A stretch of 64,000 nt of DNA from NCBI RefSeq assembly GCF_000179555.1, contig NZ_AECZ01000002.1, forward strand, positions 1 through 64,000. The letters run 5' to 3'. Both the position numbers and the translations under genes were made by a program. This document shows, one piece after another, positions 50,212-59,770 of the stretch. Every line of letters begins with the position of its first letter. Position 1 is the stretch's first letter. The stretch comes from Solidesulfovibrio fructosivorans JJ]. GTDB taxonomy: Bacteria > Desulfobacterota > Desulfovibrionia > Desulfovibrionales > Desulfovibrionaceae. The notes beneath the pieces were generated by a model, which saw nothing but the letters and a program-made list of their open reading frames with translations, was not told the DNA's origin and searched no databases.

Positions 50212-50607
50212 ATGAAGGCGCTGCTGCTGTTCCTGGTCGTATTTTTCCTGCTTTGGGACCTGGGCTGGATGGTGGCGGGCGTGCATCAGATGTTGCCGTG
50301 GCGGTTGCGCCGGCTGCGCGACGAAACCCCTCCCGGGCCGCAGGTGCTCGACGTACGCACCCCGGCCGAATTCGCGCTGTTCCATATTCCCGGCGCGATC
50401 AACAGGCCCGATGCCCTTCTCGCCGATCCGGCCGCACTTGGCCTCGACCCGAAACGTCCGGTGGTGGTCGCCTGCATGACCGGCCACCGGTCGCCCTTTG
50501 TGGCCAAACGGCTGGCCGCCCAGGGCTATGACGCCGCCAACCTCACCTGGGGCATGCTCGGCTGGAAACTCGCCGGCGGCAAATCCGTTTCCGGCGGCAC
50601 ACGGTAG
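50212..50607 (+). CDS. Membrane-anchored rhodanese-domain protein
   Basis: 131 residues. One N-terminal helix (LLLFLVVFFLLWDLGWMVAGV), then a rhodanese domain with LDVRTPAEFALFHIPGAIN and the active-site loop VVACMTGHRSPFVAKRL (Cys). It may carry sulfane sulfur. It is 12 bases after the prenyltransferase and 19 bases before the next gene. Confidence 0.88.
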   Translation: MKALLLFLVVFFLLWDLGWMVAGVHQMLPWRLRRLRDETPPGPQVLDVRTPAEFALFHIPGAINRPDALLADPAALGLDPKRPVVVACMTGHRSPFVAKRLAAQGYDAANLTWGMLGWKLAGGKSVSGGTR

Positions 50608-50626
50608 GACGTTCCACACAACACCC

Positions 50627-52159
50627 ATGGCCCCCATCATCTATCTTTTTCTGGCCGCGCTCGGCCTTTCGCTGCTGTTGACTCCCGTGGCGGGATGGCT
50701 GGGGCGGCGGTTTCGCATCCTGGCCATGCCCCAGGCCCGCACCGTGCACACCACGCCCATGCCCCGAAGCGGCGGGCTGGCGCTTTTTCTGGCGTTTTTC
50801 GGCTGTCTGGCCCTGGCCGGGACGCTGTTGCCGCCTTCCGTGACCGGCATCCTGTTCGACCGGCCCATGCGCTATGTCTACGCCGGGGCGGTGCTGATCT
50901 TCGCGGTGGGATTCGCCGACGACAAATGGACGCTGCCGTCCAAGCTCAAGCTGGCCGCCCAGATCGTGGCCGCCTGCGTGGCCTGTTTCGGCGGGGCGCG
51001 CATCGCCTCCTTCGCCATCCCCGGGCACTTCACCATCCATTTCGATCTGCTGTCCTACGCCGTCACGGTGTTCTGGTTCGTGCTGCTCATTAACGCCATC
51101 AACCTGATCGACGGTCTGGACGGCCTGGCGGCCGGGGTGGTTTTTTTCGCAAGCTCCGTGCAGGCGGTCTTGGCGGGCATGCGGGGCGAGGCGCACACGG
51201 CCGCGCTGTTCGCGGTCATGGCCGGGGCGACGCTCGGGTTTCTGCGCTACAACTTCAATCCGGCGAGCCTTTTTCTCGGCGACGGGGGCAGCTATTTCCT
51301 GGGCTACATGCTGGCCGCGCTTTCGGTTTCGGGCTCGGTCAAGAGCCAGGTCGGCGCGACGCTGCTCATGCCGCTTATCGCCCTCGGCGTGCCGCTGCTC
51401 GACACCATCACCGCGCCGCTACGGCGTTTTCTGCGCGGCCGCGACATGTTCGAGCCGGACAAGCGCCATGTGCACCACAAACTGCTCAGTCGCGGCTGGT
51501 CCCAGCGCAAGGTGGTGCTTTTCATCTACGCCATCACCATCTTCCTGGCTCTTTCCGCGCTGGTGCTGGTCAATTTGCGCAACGCCCCGGCCGGGCTGTT
51601 CCTGCTGGTCGTCGGCGCGGCGCTGGTGCTTCTGGTGCGAAAAGCCGGCTTTTTCAGCTACTTCGCCGTGGACAAGATCCTCGGCTGGCTGCGCGACGTG
51701 TCCGACGACACCGGCATCGCCCGGGAGCGGCGCACGTTTCTCAACCACCAGATCGAGATTTCCCAGGCCCCCGATATCCCCGCTCTTTGGGCACGCATGA
51801 CCGCCGCCCTGGAGCTTTTGCGCTTCGACATGGCCGAGATGGTCCTTTCCGAAAACGGGGCCGGGTCTTGCCGCCTGCTGCCCGCGCCGCCGGGGAGTTC
51901 CCTCGCCGCCGATGCCGCCCCGGATGCCGCCTTTCGCTGGCGTCGGGAGGGCGGTGAAAAGTCGGACCGGGAGCTTTTGTGCTCGCCCGAGGTCATGAAG
52001 CTCGAGCTGCCGCTTCTGGGCAGGGACGGGCATGCCCTCGGGGCCTTGTGGCTGGTCAAGGACCTGGGCGCGGACCCGATCAACGAATTCACGCTGCGCC
52101 GGGTGGAAAACCTGCGCCGCACGGTGACCGCCACCCTGGAAAAGCTGGCCGCGTCATGA
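50627..52159 (+). CDS. WecA/MraY-type undecaprenyl-phosphate sugar-phosphate transferase with C-terminal extension
   Basis: 510 residues. About eleven membrane helices; signatures are PMPRSGGLALFL, GFADDKW, INLIDGLDGLAAG and FLGDGGSYFLGYML. It starts lipid-linked glycan synthesis on the cytoplasmic face. Residues from about 360 on form a soluble domain (WARMTAALELLRFDMAEMVLSE, DGHALGALWLVKDLG) of GAF-like look not found in simple WecA. Its stop overlaps the GT4 gene by four bases. Confidence 0.88.
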   Translation: MAPIIYLFLAALGLSLLLTPVAGWLGRRFRILAMPQARTVHTTPMPRSGGLALFLAFFGCLALAGTLLPPSVTGILFDRPMRYVYAGAVLIFAVGFADDKWTLPSKLKLAAQIVAACVACFGGARIASFAIPGHFTIHFDLLSYAVTVFWFVLLINAINLIDGLDGLAAGVVFFASSVQAVLAGMRGEAHTAALFAVMAGATLGFLRYNFNPASLFLGDGGSYFLGYMLAALSVSGSVKSQVGATLLMPLIALGVPLLDTITAPLRRFLRGRDMFEPDKRHVHHKLLSRGWSQRKVVLFIYAITIFLALSALVLVNLRNAPAGLFLLVVGAALVLLVRKAGFFSYFAVDKILGWLRDVSDDTGIARERRTFLNHQIEISQAPDIPALWARMTAALELLRFDMAEMVLSENGAGSCRLLPAPPGSSLAADAAPDAAFRWRREGGEKSDRELLCSPEVMKLELPLLGRDGHALGALWLVKDLGADPINEFTLRRVENLRRTVTATLEKLAAS

Positions 52160-53274
52160 GGGTGTTGCAGGTCGGGAAGTTCTACCCGCCCGACCCCGGC
52201 GGCGTGGAAACGGCCACGCGACAGGTCGTGGAACAGCTCGCCGCCTTGGGCATGGAGCCGGGCGTGTTGTGCTTCGCCGGCGAGGGCCCCTACGACGACC
52301 TCGGGTTGCCCTGGCCCGTCTGGCGCGCCCCGGCCTTCGCCGCCGTCGCCAGCCAACCCCTGTCCGTCGTTTACGTGCGCCGGCTTGCCGCCCTGGCCCC
52401 CCATTTCGACGCGCTCCACGTCCACCTGCCCAATCCCCTGGCCGCCCTGGCCGTCTTTCTGGCCCGGCCCAAGGCCAGGGTCGTCCTGCACTGGCACAGC
52501 GACGTCATCGGCAAGGGAACCCTTGCCCGTCTGGTCGCGCCGCTCGAAGGCTGGCTGTGCCGCCGGGCCGATCTGGTCATCGGCCCGACCCCGGTGCACC
52601 TTGCCGCCTCCAACCGGGCGGCGGTGATCGCCCCCAAAGGCGCGGTGGTGCCCTTTTGCGTGGACCCGTCCATGCCCTCGCCCGCCGCCGCCGATGCCGC
52701 CCGGGTCGCGGCCCTGCGGCAACGCTTCGGCGGGCGCGGGATCGTTTTTTCCCTGGGACGGCTCGTGCCCTACAAAGGCTTCGACGTGCTCATCGAGGCG
52801 GCCAAGGCGCTTCCCGGCGACGTCCGGGTCGTCATCGGCGGCGGCGGGCCGCAAGCCGAAAGCCTCGCCGCCCGGATCGAGCGGGAAAATCTCGGCGCAA
52901 AGGTCTTTCTGGCCGGCCGCATCCCCGACGCCGCCATGCCCGACTGGCTGGCCGCCTGTGACGTCTTCTGCCTGCCGTCCGTGACCCGGGCCGAAATGTT
53001 CGGCATCGTCCAGCTGGAGGCCATGGCCTTTGGCAAGCCGGTCGTTTCCACGGACATCCCCGGCTCCGGCGTGCCCTGGGTCAATCGCCAGGGCGAAACC
53101 GGCCTTGTCGTGCCGCCGGGCGACGCCGCCAAACTGGCCGAAGCCCTGACCACGGTTCTGGCCGACGCCTCCCTGGCCGAGCGCCTGGGGCAAGGCGGAC
53201 GCGCCGCCGTGGCCGGCCGCTTCTCGCCAAAGGCCGTGCGCCGCGCCCTGGCCGAGGCCTACGCCCGGCTGTAG
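52156..53274 (+). CDS. GT4-family glycosyltransferase
   Basis: 372 residues of GT-B fold. N-terminal VGKFYPPDPGGVETATRQVVE and C-terminal nucleotide domain with GRLVPYKGFDVLIEA and the EMFGIVQLEAMAFGKPVV (E-x7-E) motif. ATGA overlap with the transferase upstream suggests it adds the next sugar to the same lipid carrier. Confidence 0.92.
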   Translation: MRVLQVGKFYPPDPGGVETATRQVVEQLAALGMEPGVLCFAGEGPYDDLGLPWPVWRAPAFAAVASQPLSVVYVRRLAALAPHFDALHVHLPNPLAALAVFLARPKARVVLHWHSDVIGKGTLARLVAPLEGWLCRRADLVIGPTPVHLAASNRAAVIAPKGAVVPFCVDPSMPSPAAADAARVAALRQRFGGRGIVFSLGRLVPYKGFDVLIEAAKALPGDVRVVIGGGGPQAESLAARIERENLGAKVFLAGRIPDAAMPDWLAACDVFCLPSVTRAEMFGIVQLEAMAFGKPVVSTDIPGSGVPWVNRQGETGLVVPPGDAAKLAEALTTVLADASLAERLGQGGRAAVAGRFSPKAVRRALAEAYARL

Positions 53275-53345
53275 AAACGATCGGTCTTCCTTTACAGCCG
53301 CCCATAACCCCGGCTATACCCGAAAAAAACGTAAAGGAGTGCGCC

Positions 53346-53669
53346 ATGTCCGATCAGAAGTGCGGCTGCCCGTGCAGCGCGTTTTCCTCCATGACCTGGG
53401 CCGCCTCGGCTCTCGGGTTGCTCTACGTGATCTTCATGTTCTTCGAGGCCACCACCATCCGCTGGTGGATCATGCTGCCGCTGGCCCTGATCAGCTTCAT
53501 TCTCTTCAATATCCAGCGCGGTCAGACCTCCGGTACGGAGAAAACCTTGTGCGCCTGGGGCTATTGGATCATCCTGATTGCCTTCATCATCCACGACATG
53601 TGCCTTTCCGGCCAGCTTGTGGCCGCCTACCAGCGCCTGACCGCCGCCGGCATTCCGCTGCATGGCTAA
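53346..53669 (+). CDS. Small membrane protein with Cys-rich N-terminus
   Basis: 107 residues. DQKCGCPCSAFS is followed by three or four hydrophobic helices. AAAGGAG precedes ATG 53346. Its stop overlaps the start of the cupin gene. No family is recognised. Confidence 0.75.
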   Translation: MSDQKCGCPCSAFSSMTWAASALGLLYVIFMFFEATTIRWWIMLPLALISFILFNIQRGQTSGTEKTLCAWGYWIILIAFIIHDMCLSGQLVAAYQRLTAAGIPLHG

Positions 53670-54234
53670 GCCCATCAGCCTGAATCTGCGCCGCATCTCG
53701 CCTCTGGCCACCCAGTCCGAACACGACCGGTTCGCCGTGGCGGATGCGGCGCTTTTGGCCCAAAAAGCCCGCGACGCCGCCGCCAATCCCCGCAAACGCG
53801 AGATCCACTGTTTTCACGCCGACAACGCGGCCAGCCTGCACCGCATGATAAACGCACTGCAGCCCGGTACCTACGTGCGGCCGCACCGGCACCTCGATCC
53901 GCCGAAAGACGAGGCCTTCGTGCTGCTCACCGGCAGGTTGGGCTTTATCTGCTTCAAGGATGACGGCGGCTTCGACCGCGAGGACTGCGCCATCCTCGAC
54001 CGCGATCTGGGAACCTACGCCCTGGACGCGCCCGCCGGCGGCTGGCACGCCATCCTGGCCCTCGTCCCGGACACCACCCTCTTCGAAGTCAAACCCGGCC
54101 CCTACAGTCCTGCCTCGGACAAGGACTTCGCGCCCTTCGCCCCGGCCGATACCGACTCTGCCGCCCTGGGCTACCTCCAGGCCACCGAAGACCGCTTTCG
54201 CATGCTGCTGGGGCTTCCGGCCCGAGACTGGTAG
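53662..54234 (+). CDS. wbuC: WbuC-family cupin metalloprotein
   Basis: 190 residues. The cupin box TYVRPHRHLDPPKDEAFVLLTGRLGFICF holds the metal-binding histidines, and GGWHAILAL the third. WbuC proteins occur in surface polysaccharide loci but their activity is unproven. It fits the glycosyltransferase neighbourhood. The start overlaps the preceding gene by eight bases. Confidence 0.85.
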   Translation: MAKPISLNLRRISPLATQSEHDRFAVADAALLAQKARDAAANPRKREIHCFHADNAASLHRMINALQPGTYVRPHRHLDPPKDEAFVLLTGRLGFICFKDDGGFDREDCAILDRDLGTYALDAPAGGWHAILALVPDTTLFEVKPGPYSPASDKDFAPFAPADTDSAALGYLQATEDRFRMLLGLPARDW

Positions 54235-54242
54235 CGAACGGA

Positions 54243-54720
54243 GGGGGCGGGGCTCTGCCCCGAACCCCGCCGGGAGGCCACGGGCCCCCCGGACCCCCCG
54301 TCCGGTGTGCTTTGGCCGGGCGGAGGCGGGGACGGTTGGCGCTCAGGCGGAGTGCGGAGAAGATGGAGGCGGAATTTGTCGGGACGGTGCATGTCGCTTC
54401 GCGACAAGCTCGTCCCAAGCAAATTCCGCCTCCACCACGCCGTCGCCCCTTCGGGGCGAAAAGGGTGGAGAAAGATCACCAGAGCCTTTTGAAAAATCCG
54501 TTCTTAAAATGCGGCGCTTCGCCGCTGGCGTGGTTGTTGCCGCAATCGCGTCCGGCGTCGGGGCGCGAAGCGCCTCGTGTCGCCGGGCCGATTGCGGCAA
54601 CAAGAGCAACCCGACTCGCCCCGCACCGTCCACCTTCCCCGCCACCCACCATCCCAACCCGGTAAAGGGAGGTCCGGAGGGCATAAGCCCTCCGGCGGGG
54701 TCCGGGGCAGAGCCCCGGTT
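54243..54720. repeat. Composite structured intergenic repeat, full inverted copy 3
   Basis: Module A (54245-54300), B (54366-54378 with 54420-54432), C (54503-54604, with TTGTTGCCGCAATCG at 54534-54548 and its complement at 54589-54603) and A again (54660-54720). It matches 3596-4105 in reverse orientation, including the CTTAAAATGCGGCGCTTCGC edge. No gene lies in this 487-base gap. Confidence 0.85.
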
Positions 54721-54721
54721 T

Positions 54722-55390
54722 CTACGACTCCAACATCCCCACCAACTCCCCGACGTTATCCGCCAGATAATCCGGCTTATGCGCGGCCAGTTCCGCGCGG
54801 GGCACGCGGCCGCTGGCCACGCCGGCTGTCAGGGTGCCGGCGGCCTTGCCGGTATCGAGGTCCATGGGGTGGTCGCCGACCATGAGCGACCGGGCCGGGG
54901 TGGCGCACAGGGCGGCGAGGGCGTCGAGGAGATGCCGGGGGTCGGGTTTGACGTGCCGGGCGTCGTCGCGGGCCAGGATGACGCCGACGAAGTCCCGGGC
55001 GTCGGGAAAGATGCGGTTTATGGCGGCCCGGCAGTTGCGGGTGATGATGCCGATCTTGACGCCTTTGCCGGCGAGCCGGGCCAGGGCTTCCCGGGTGTGG
55101 GGGAAGAGGGCGGCCCGGGCGGCGGCTTCGATTTCCTGGTCTTTTATGGCCTGGGCGACCTGGGCCAGGAAGCGGCCGGCGGCTTCGGGGGCGGCGGGGC
55201 GGATGCGGGCGGCGAGGGTGGCGGCGTATTCCAGGGCCGGCAGGCCGTTCGGGGGCGGCACTTCGGCCAGGTAGGGCCGGGCGGCGTCGGCGACACGGGC
55301 TTTCATGGCGGTGAAGTCGAGGACGAGTTCGGCGAGGGTTCCGTCGAAGTCGAAGACGACGGCGTCGGGGAGGGTACGGATGGGCGGCAT
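54722..55390 (-). CDS. HAD-superfamily phosphatase (Gph-like)
   Basis: 222 residues. Motif I is VFDFDGTLAE, a helical cap follows, motif II/III are GIITRNCRAA and KPDPRHLLDAL, and motif IV MVGDHPMDLDTGKAAG. Phosphoglycolate or similar small phosphate esters are the usual substrates. ATG 55390 is a choice; the frame extends to 55477. Confidence 0.88.
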   Translation of the reverse strand: MPPIRTLPDAVVFDFDGTLAELVLDFTAMKARVADAARPYLAEVPPPNGLPALEYAATLAARIRPAAPEAAGRFLAQVAQAIKDQEIEAAARAALFPHTREALARLAGKGVKIGIITRNCRAAINRIFPDARDFVGVILARDDARHVKPDPRHLLDALAALCATPARSLMVGDHPMDLDTGKAAGTLTAGVASGRVPRAELAAHKPDYLADNVGELVGMLES

Positions 55391-55509
55391 GGCGAATGGG
55401 CCTCGCCCCGCATTGCCGTGCGGGGCCGCTGTGGTTATGGTGCTGCAATTTTTAGATGCGGCGGGCCGGTCTGGCAAGTCGTGAAACCCTTTTGCCCCTT
55501 TTTTTTGCC

Positions 55510-56703
55510 ATGAGTGTAACCCACGACGTCGTCATTGTTGGCGCGGGGCCGGCCGGGGCCACGGCGGCCCAGGTGCTGGCCCAGAAGGGCGTGACGGTCC
55601 TTTTGCTGGATAAGGCGGAATTTCCCCGGGACAAGCTGTGCGCCGGGCTCTTGACCTGGAAGGCGGTGGACGTGCTGGAGCGCGTCTACGGCGATACGGC
55701 CGAGGGGCTTTTGGCCTCGGGCGTGTTCGATTCCGCCTCGCCCGGCTATCGCATCCGTTTCCGGGAGCGCACCATCGCTTCCGGGGAGATGTTTTATCCG
55801 TTTCATTTCACCATGCGCCGGGTGTTCGACAAGCATCTGCTCGACCGGGCCGTGCGTTCGGGGGCCCAGGCGCGTCTCGGCGAGGCGGTGACCTTCGTGG
55901 ATCCGGTGACGGGCGTGGTCCGGCTGGCCGGGGGCGAGGCGTTTCGCGCCAGATATATCATCGGCGCGGACGGCGTGGCCAGTGTGGCGCGCCGGGCCTG
56001 TCCGTTCGATATGGCGGCCTGGAAGCACGGCATGGGCGGAGCCATGGAGTTTTACCTGCCTTATGGCGACCCGCGCCTGGCCGGAGCGGTGCACAAGGAC
56101 CTGCGCGCGCCGTTCCCGACGGTCTACGCCGGTTTTCTGCGGGCCGGATATGGCTGGGTGTTCCCGCACAAGGACAAGCTCGCCATCGGCATCGGCGGCC
56201 ACAGCCTGCTTCATGGCAAGGAGTTTCGCGGCAAGTTTCGCGAGTTCCTGGACTTCCTGGGCCTGCCCCGGGAGCTTGCCGACGCGTCCAAGGGGCACGG
56301 ACTCCCCTACGGCAATTATCTGGAAAAGCCCTGGCACGGCCGGGTGCTGCTGGCCGGGGACGCGGCCGGGTTGGTGGAGACGCTTTTCGGCGAGGGTATC
56401 TATTATGCGCTGCGAAGCGGCGAGTTGGCCGGGGCGGCCGTGGCCGACGCTTTGACAAAGGGCCTGGACCCGACGATCCCTTACGGCAAGGGGCTCAAGC
56501 GCGATATCCTGCCGGAGCTTGTCTGGTCGCGCAAACTGCGCCGCGTGCTCTACGCCAGCCAGTCCTGGGGATTTTTGCCGCTTCTGTGCTTTGTCCGGGG
56601 CGGCGGACGGCTGCTCGGCGAGATGGTGCACGGCGTGCGGTCCTACCGTTTGCTGTTGCGCCGGGCCAAGGGGCCTCAGGAGTCGGCGTGGGGCGGGCGA
56701 TGA
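55510..56703 (+). CDS. Geranylgeranyl reductase-family flavoprotein
   Basis: 397 residues. FAD-binding VVIVGAGPAGATAAQVLAQKGV, CAGLLTWKAVDVLE, and GDAAGLVETLFGEGIYYALRSGELAG are the family signatures. Members reduce isoprenoid double bonds of lipids or quinones. Start ATG 55510. Its TGA overlaps the next start (ATGA). Confidence 0.88.
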   Translation: MSVTHDVVIVGAGPAGATAAQVLAQKGVTVLLLDKAEFPRDKLCAGLLTWKAVDVLERVYGDTAEGLLASGVFDSASPGYRIRFRERTIASGEMFYPFHFTMRRVFDKHLLDRAVRSGAQARLGEAVTFVDPVTGVVRLAGGEAFRARYIIGADGVASVARRACPFDMAAWKHGMGGAMEFYLPYGDPRLAGAVHKDLRAPFPTVYAGFLRAGYGWVFPHKDKLAIGIGGHSLLHGKEFRGKFREFLDFLGLPRELADASKGHGLPYGNYLEKPWHGRVLLAGDAAGLVETLFGEGIYYALRSGELAGAAVADALTKGLDPTIPYGKGLKRDILPELVWSRKLRRVLYASQSWGFLPLLCFVRGGGRLLGEMVHGVRSYRLLLRRAKGPQESAWGGR

Positions 56704-57446
56704 TGGGCGCGGGTCGCCCCCGGATCGCGGCCATGGGCCGTGTGCTGCTCGTGGTGGCGCTTATGGCCCTTGCCGTCCTGGCCGGATGCGCCGGCACGGC
56801 GAAGAAGAAGCCAGCGCCCAAGCCCACGGGTTTTTCCTCGGCCGACGAGAAAAGCGTCCACGAGTTCATGACGCGGTATCCGAACGCCGTCATGCGCGGC
56901 GACGTCCAGGAGCTGATGCGCCTTTATACCAACGACGCCAAAATCGTGCCGCTTTTGGGCGGGGTGATCCGTCCGATCCGGGCCGGGGAAATGAAAAAAC
57001 GCCTGCCCGGAGTGGTGGCCGAGGAGCGTCGGGTGGGGCTTCGCGTCGTCTTCCACGAGCCCATGCACATCGAGGTCAAAGGGGAGCGGGCCTCGGTGCG
57101 GCTGGTGGCCTCGCTTTCCTGGAAGGACAAGGGCAAGGAGCACAAGGCGAACCTGAACTGCTTTTTCGGGCTCATCCAGGACGAGCACTACATCTGGCGC
57201 ATCAAGGAGGCCCACGGCGAGCCGGTCAAGCAGGACTTCGTCCTGCCGCGGAAGAAAAAGCCGCTGCCCCCCCGCGATGCCAAACCGCGCCGGCCAAGGA
57301 CAAAGCCGATCGTCATCAAGGGCGAGCCGGAAAACGTGGCGAGACCCGCGCCGCCACAAGAGACGCCCGTCCCAGAAGACACGGGACCGCAGGTTCCGCC
57401 GGCTCCAGCCCCAGACGTCGACAAAGGCCCGCAACCCCTTTTCTGA
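56700..57446 (+). CDS. SnoaL/NTF2-like lipoprotein with proline-rich tail
   Basis: About 248 residues. Lipobox LAGC follows a signal sequence (MGRVLLVVALMALAVLAGC); a cystatin-like SnoaL region with TNDAKIVPLLGGVIRPIRAGEM follows. The tail after about residue 185 is Lys/Arg-rich and then Pro-rich. The last 131 bases overlap the opposite-strand methyltransferase gene. Start could be 56700, 56703 or 56733. Confidence 0.78.
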   Translation: MMGAGRPRIAAMGRVLLVVALMALAVLAGCAGTAKKKPAPKPTGFSSADEKSVHEFMTRYPNAVMRGDVQELMRLYTNDAKIVPLLGGVIRPIRAGEMKKRLPGVVAEERRVGLRVVFHEPMHIEVKGERASVRLVASLSWKDKGKEHKANLNCFFGLIQDEHYIWRIKEAHGEPVKQDFVLPRKKKPLPPRDAKPRRPRTKPIVIKGEPENVARPAPPQETPVPEDTGPQVPPAPAPDVDKGPQPLF

Positions 57447-57960
57447 GCATGAAATCCCTGTAGTTGCGGTAATGCTCCGCCCCGGCCAGACGTTCGGCCA
57501 GGGGCACGAGCAGCCCCGCCATCCCGCCGGTCGTCGCGGCCGTGTAGTCGACCATGAGCAGATGGCCGCCCGGGCGCGTGACCCGCTCCATCTCGCGCGC
57601 CATGGCCAGCCGGTCGGGCTCGGCGTTTTCGTGCAGGGCCAGGGTGATGCAGGCCGCGTCGAAGGTCGCGTCGGCAAAGGCCAGCCGCCGGGCGTCCATG
57701 CGGGCGAAGGGGGAGCGGTCGCCGACCGTTTTGTGGGCCACGGCCAGCATGGCCGGCGAGGCGTCCACGCCAAGGGCGTGCAAGCCCGCCCGGCGCAGCA
57801 TGAGCGTTTGCCGGCCCGTGCCGCAGCATACGTCCAGCACGCGGCCTGCCCCGAGCCGGCGAAGGGCGTCGCGCACCAGCCGGCGGATGGGATCGAGAAA
57901 CAGCGCCGTGGCCGGGTCGTAGCCCAGGGCCATGAGGCGGTAGGGATCGCCGGCGCTCAA
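57316..57960 (-). CDS. SAM-dependent methyltransferase (UbiE-like)
   Basis: 214 residues. GAGRVLDVCCGTGRQTLMLRRAG is the SAM site and DATFDAACITLALHE, RVTRPGGHLLMVDYTA follow. Acceptor unknown. TTG 57960 overlaps the malQ TGA in a TTGA junction and gives the usual DPYRLMALGYDPATALFLDP start; ATG 57933 is the alternative. Its 3' end overlaps the lipoprotein gene. Confidence 0.85.
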   Translation of the reverse strand: MSAGDPYRLMALGYDPATALFLDPIRRLVRDALRRLGAGRVLDVCCGTGRQTLMLRRAGLHALGVDASPAMLAVAHKTVGDRSPFARMDARRLAFADATFDAACITLALHENAEPDRLAMAREMERVTRPGGHLLMVDYTAATTGGMAGLLVPLAERLAGAEHYRNYRDFMLRKGVAGLCRRLGLEPAEPAVPCLLGRASLVAARVSPRFPARP

Positions 57961-59465
57961 TGGTTGCGGCCGAATATCTCGGTCATGGCCCGAAGCCTGG
58001 CCGCGAGTCCGTCCTCGAATTGGTCTTCCGTGGCCCGCCAGCCCCAGTTGCCCTTGGCCACGGACGGCATGTTCATGCGCGCTCCCTCGCCGAGGTTGAG
58101 CAGGTCCTGCATGGGGGTCACGGCCGTTGCCGCCGCGCTGCCCATGACCAGCCGGATAAGCTCCCAGGACGTCTGCTCCGGCGCGATCTCCCGGCCGAGG
58201 TAGGCGAAAAGCGCGCGGAGTCCCTCGGGACCGGCCTCGCCGCCCCGCGCCCAGCCGAGCGTGGTGTTGTTGTCGTGGGTGCCGGTGTAGGCCACGCAGT
58301 TGCGCTCGTAATTGTGCGGCGCGTCCCGGTTGGCGGCGATGCCCGGGCCGAAGGCGAATTGCAGGATCTTCATGCCGGGAAAGCCGAAAGCGGCCATCAA
58401 CTCGCGCACCTCGGCCGTGATGACCCCGAGGTCCTCGGCGATAAGCGGCAGCGACGGGAACCGGCGCAGCATGGCCTTGAAAAGCTCCATCCCCGGCGCC
58501 TTGACCCAGGTGCCGCGCACGGCGGTCGCCTCGCCGGCCGGAATCTCCCAATAGGCCTCGAAGCCCCGGAAATGGTCCAGCCGGATGATGTCGTAGACGT
58601 CGAGGTTGTGGCGCATGCGGTGCATCCACCAGTCGAAGGCGGTGCGCTCATGGGCCGGCCAGTCGTAGACCGGATTGCCCCAGCGCTGGCCCGTCTTGCT
58701 GAAATAGTCCGGCGGCACCCCAGCCACGAAAAGCGGCCGCTTGTCCGCCCCGAGCTTGAAAAGCCCCGGATTGGCCCAGACGTCGGCGCTGTCCTGGGTG
58801 ACGTAGATGGGCATGTCGCCGATGACCTGGATGTCGTTTTCCAAAAGATGCCGGCGCAGCGCCCGCCATTGGGAAAAAGCCAGGTATTGCACGAAGCGCA
58901 GGTACTCGATTTCCTCGGCCTGCCGTTCCCGCACCGCCGATAGCGCCTCGGCCCGGCGGTCGCGCAGCTCCACCGGCCATTCGGCCCAGCCCTGGCCGTC
59001 GCGCTCGCGCTTGATGGCCCGGAAAAGCGCATAATCGTCGAGCCAGTGGTCCGCGTCGTGGCAGAAAACGGCAAAGCCCGCGTCCGCCGCCAACCGCTCC
59101 CGGTTCTCGGCGAAGGCTCGGCGCATGAGCCCGTCCTTGTAGCTCTCCGCGCCCTCGTAGTCGGCCACGTTCGGCCTGTGTTGCGCATAGCCGCCTTCGA
59201 TGTCCGCCTCCGTGAGCCAGCCGTCCGCCGCCATGCGCTCGGGGCTTACCAGCAGCGGATTGATGGCAAAGGCGGAATCGCTGCTGTACGGGGAATTGCC
59301 GATGTAGGTCGAGGTGGGATTGAGCGGCAGGATCTGCCAATAGGACTGGGCCGCCTTGGCCAGAAACCGGGCGAAACGCCTGGCCCCGGGGCCGAAATCG
59401 CCAATGCCGAACCGCGACGGCAATGACGTGATGTGCATCAACACACCACTGGCTCTGCGCTGCAT
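57957..59465 (-). CDS. malQ: 4-alpha-glucanotransferase
   Basis: 502 residues, GH77. N-terminal [19 protein letters not shown], catalytic core [33 protein letters not shown] (nucleophile region) and [15 protein letters not shown]. It transfers glucans between chains, completing maltodextrin degradation with GlgP. AAAGGAG precedes ATG 59465. Confidence 0.95.
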   Translation of the reverse strand: MQRRASGVLMHITSLPSRFGIGDFGPGARRFARFLAKAAQSYWQILPLNPTSTYIGNSPYSSDSAFAINPLLVSPERMAADGWLTEADIEGGYAQHRPNVADYEGAESYKDGLMRRAFAENRERLAADAGFAVFCHDADHWLDDYALFRAIKRERDGQGWAEWPVELRDRRAEALSAVRERQAEEIEYLRFVQYLAFSQWRALRRHLLENDIQVIGDMPIYVTQDSADVWANPGLFKLGADKRPLFVAGVPPDYFSKTGQRWGNPVYDWPAHERTAFDWWMHRMRHNLDVYDIIRLDHFRGFEAYWEIPAGEATAVRGTWVKAPGMELFKAMLRRFPSLPLIAEDLGVITAEVRELMAAFGFPGMKILQFAFGPGIAANRDAPHNYERNCVAYTGTHDNNTTLGWARGGEAGPEGLRALFAYLGREIAPEQTSWELIRLVMGSAAATAVTPMQDLLNLGEGARMNMPSVAKGNWGWRATEDQFEDGLAARLRAMTEIFGRNH

Positions 59466-59507
59466 GTGGACTCCTTTGCTGGGCGGAGGAGAGGATGGGG
59501 AGAGTGC

Positions 59508-59580
59508 GGGGGAGGGAACCCCTTTTTGCAAAAAGGGGTTCCCTCCCCCGCGCCCCCTCCCACCCCAAAAACTCCTCATG
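59508..59580 (-). repeat. Hairpin repeat, family D, copy 5
   Basis: Perfect 20-bp stem 59508-59527/59530-59549. On the minus strand it follows CATGAGGAGTTTTTGGGG (59561-59580), the conserved lead sequence. It lies just upstream of malQ and downstream of the protease gene. Confidence 0.85.
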
Positions 59581-59653
59581 GGTGCCTAGGTCTTTCACCC
59601 TTACCATGACGGTTTTGCGCTTCGGAGGCAACTTTCGCGGGTGTCCGTTGTTC

Positions 59654-59757
59654 GGTGGGGCGTGCGTCGCCGACCGCCCACGCCCCACCGTATAATGGGG
59701 GTCCGGGGGAGCCGTGCTCCCCCGGCGGGGTCTGGGGCGGAGCCCCGGACCTTGTAG
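59654..59757. repeat. GC-rich repeat (module A) and inverted repeat
   Basis: GGTGGGGCGTG (59654-59664) pairs with CACGCCCCACC (59679-59689). It is followed by GGGGTCCGGGGGAGCC...GGCGGGGTCTGGGGCGGAGCCCCGG (59696-59755), module A of the composite repeat. The gap 59466-59770 contains no gene. Confidence 0.7.
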
Positions 59758-59770
59758 TCGCTCTTCTTCC

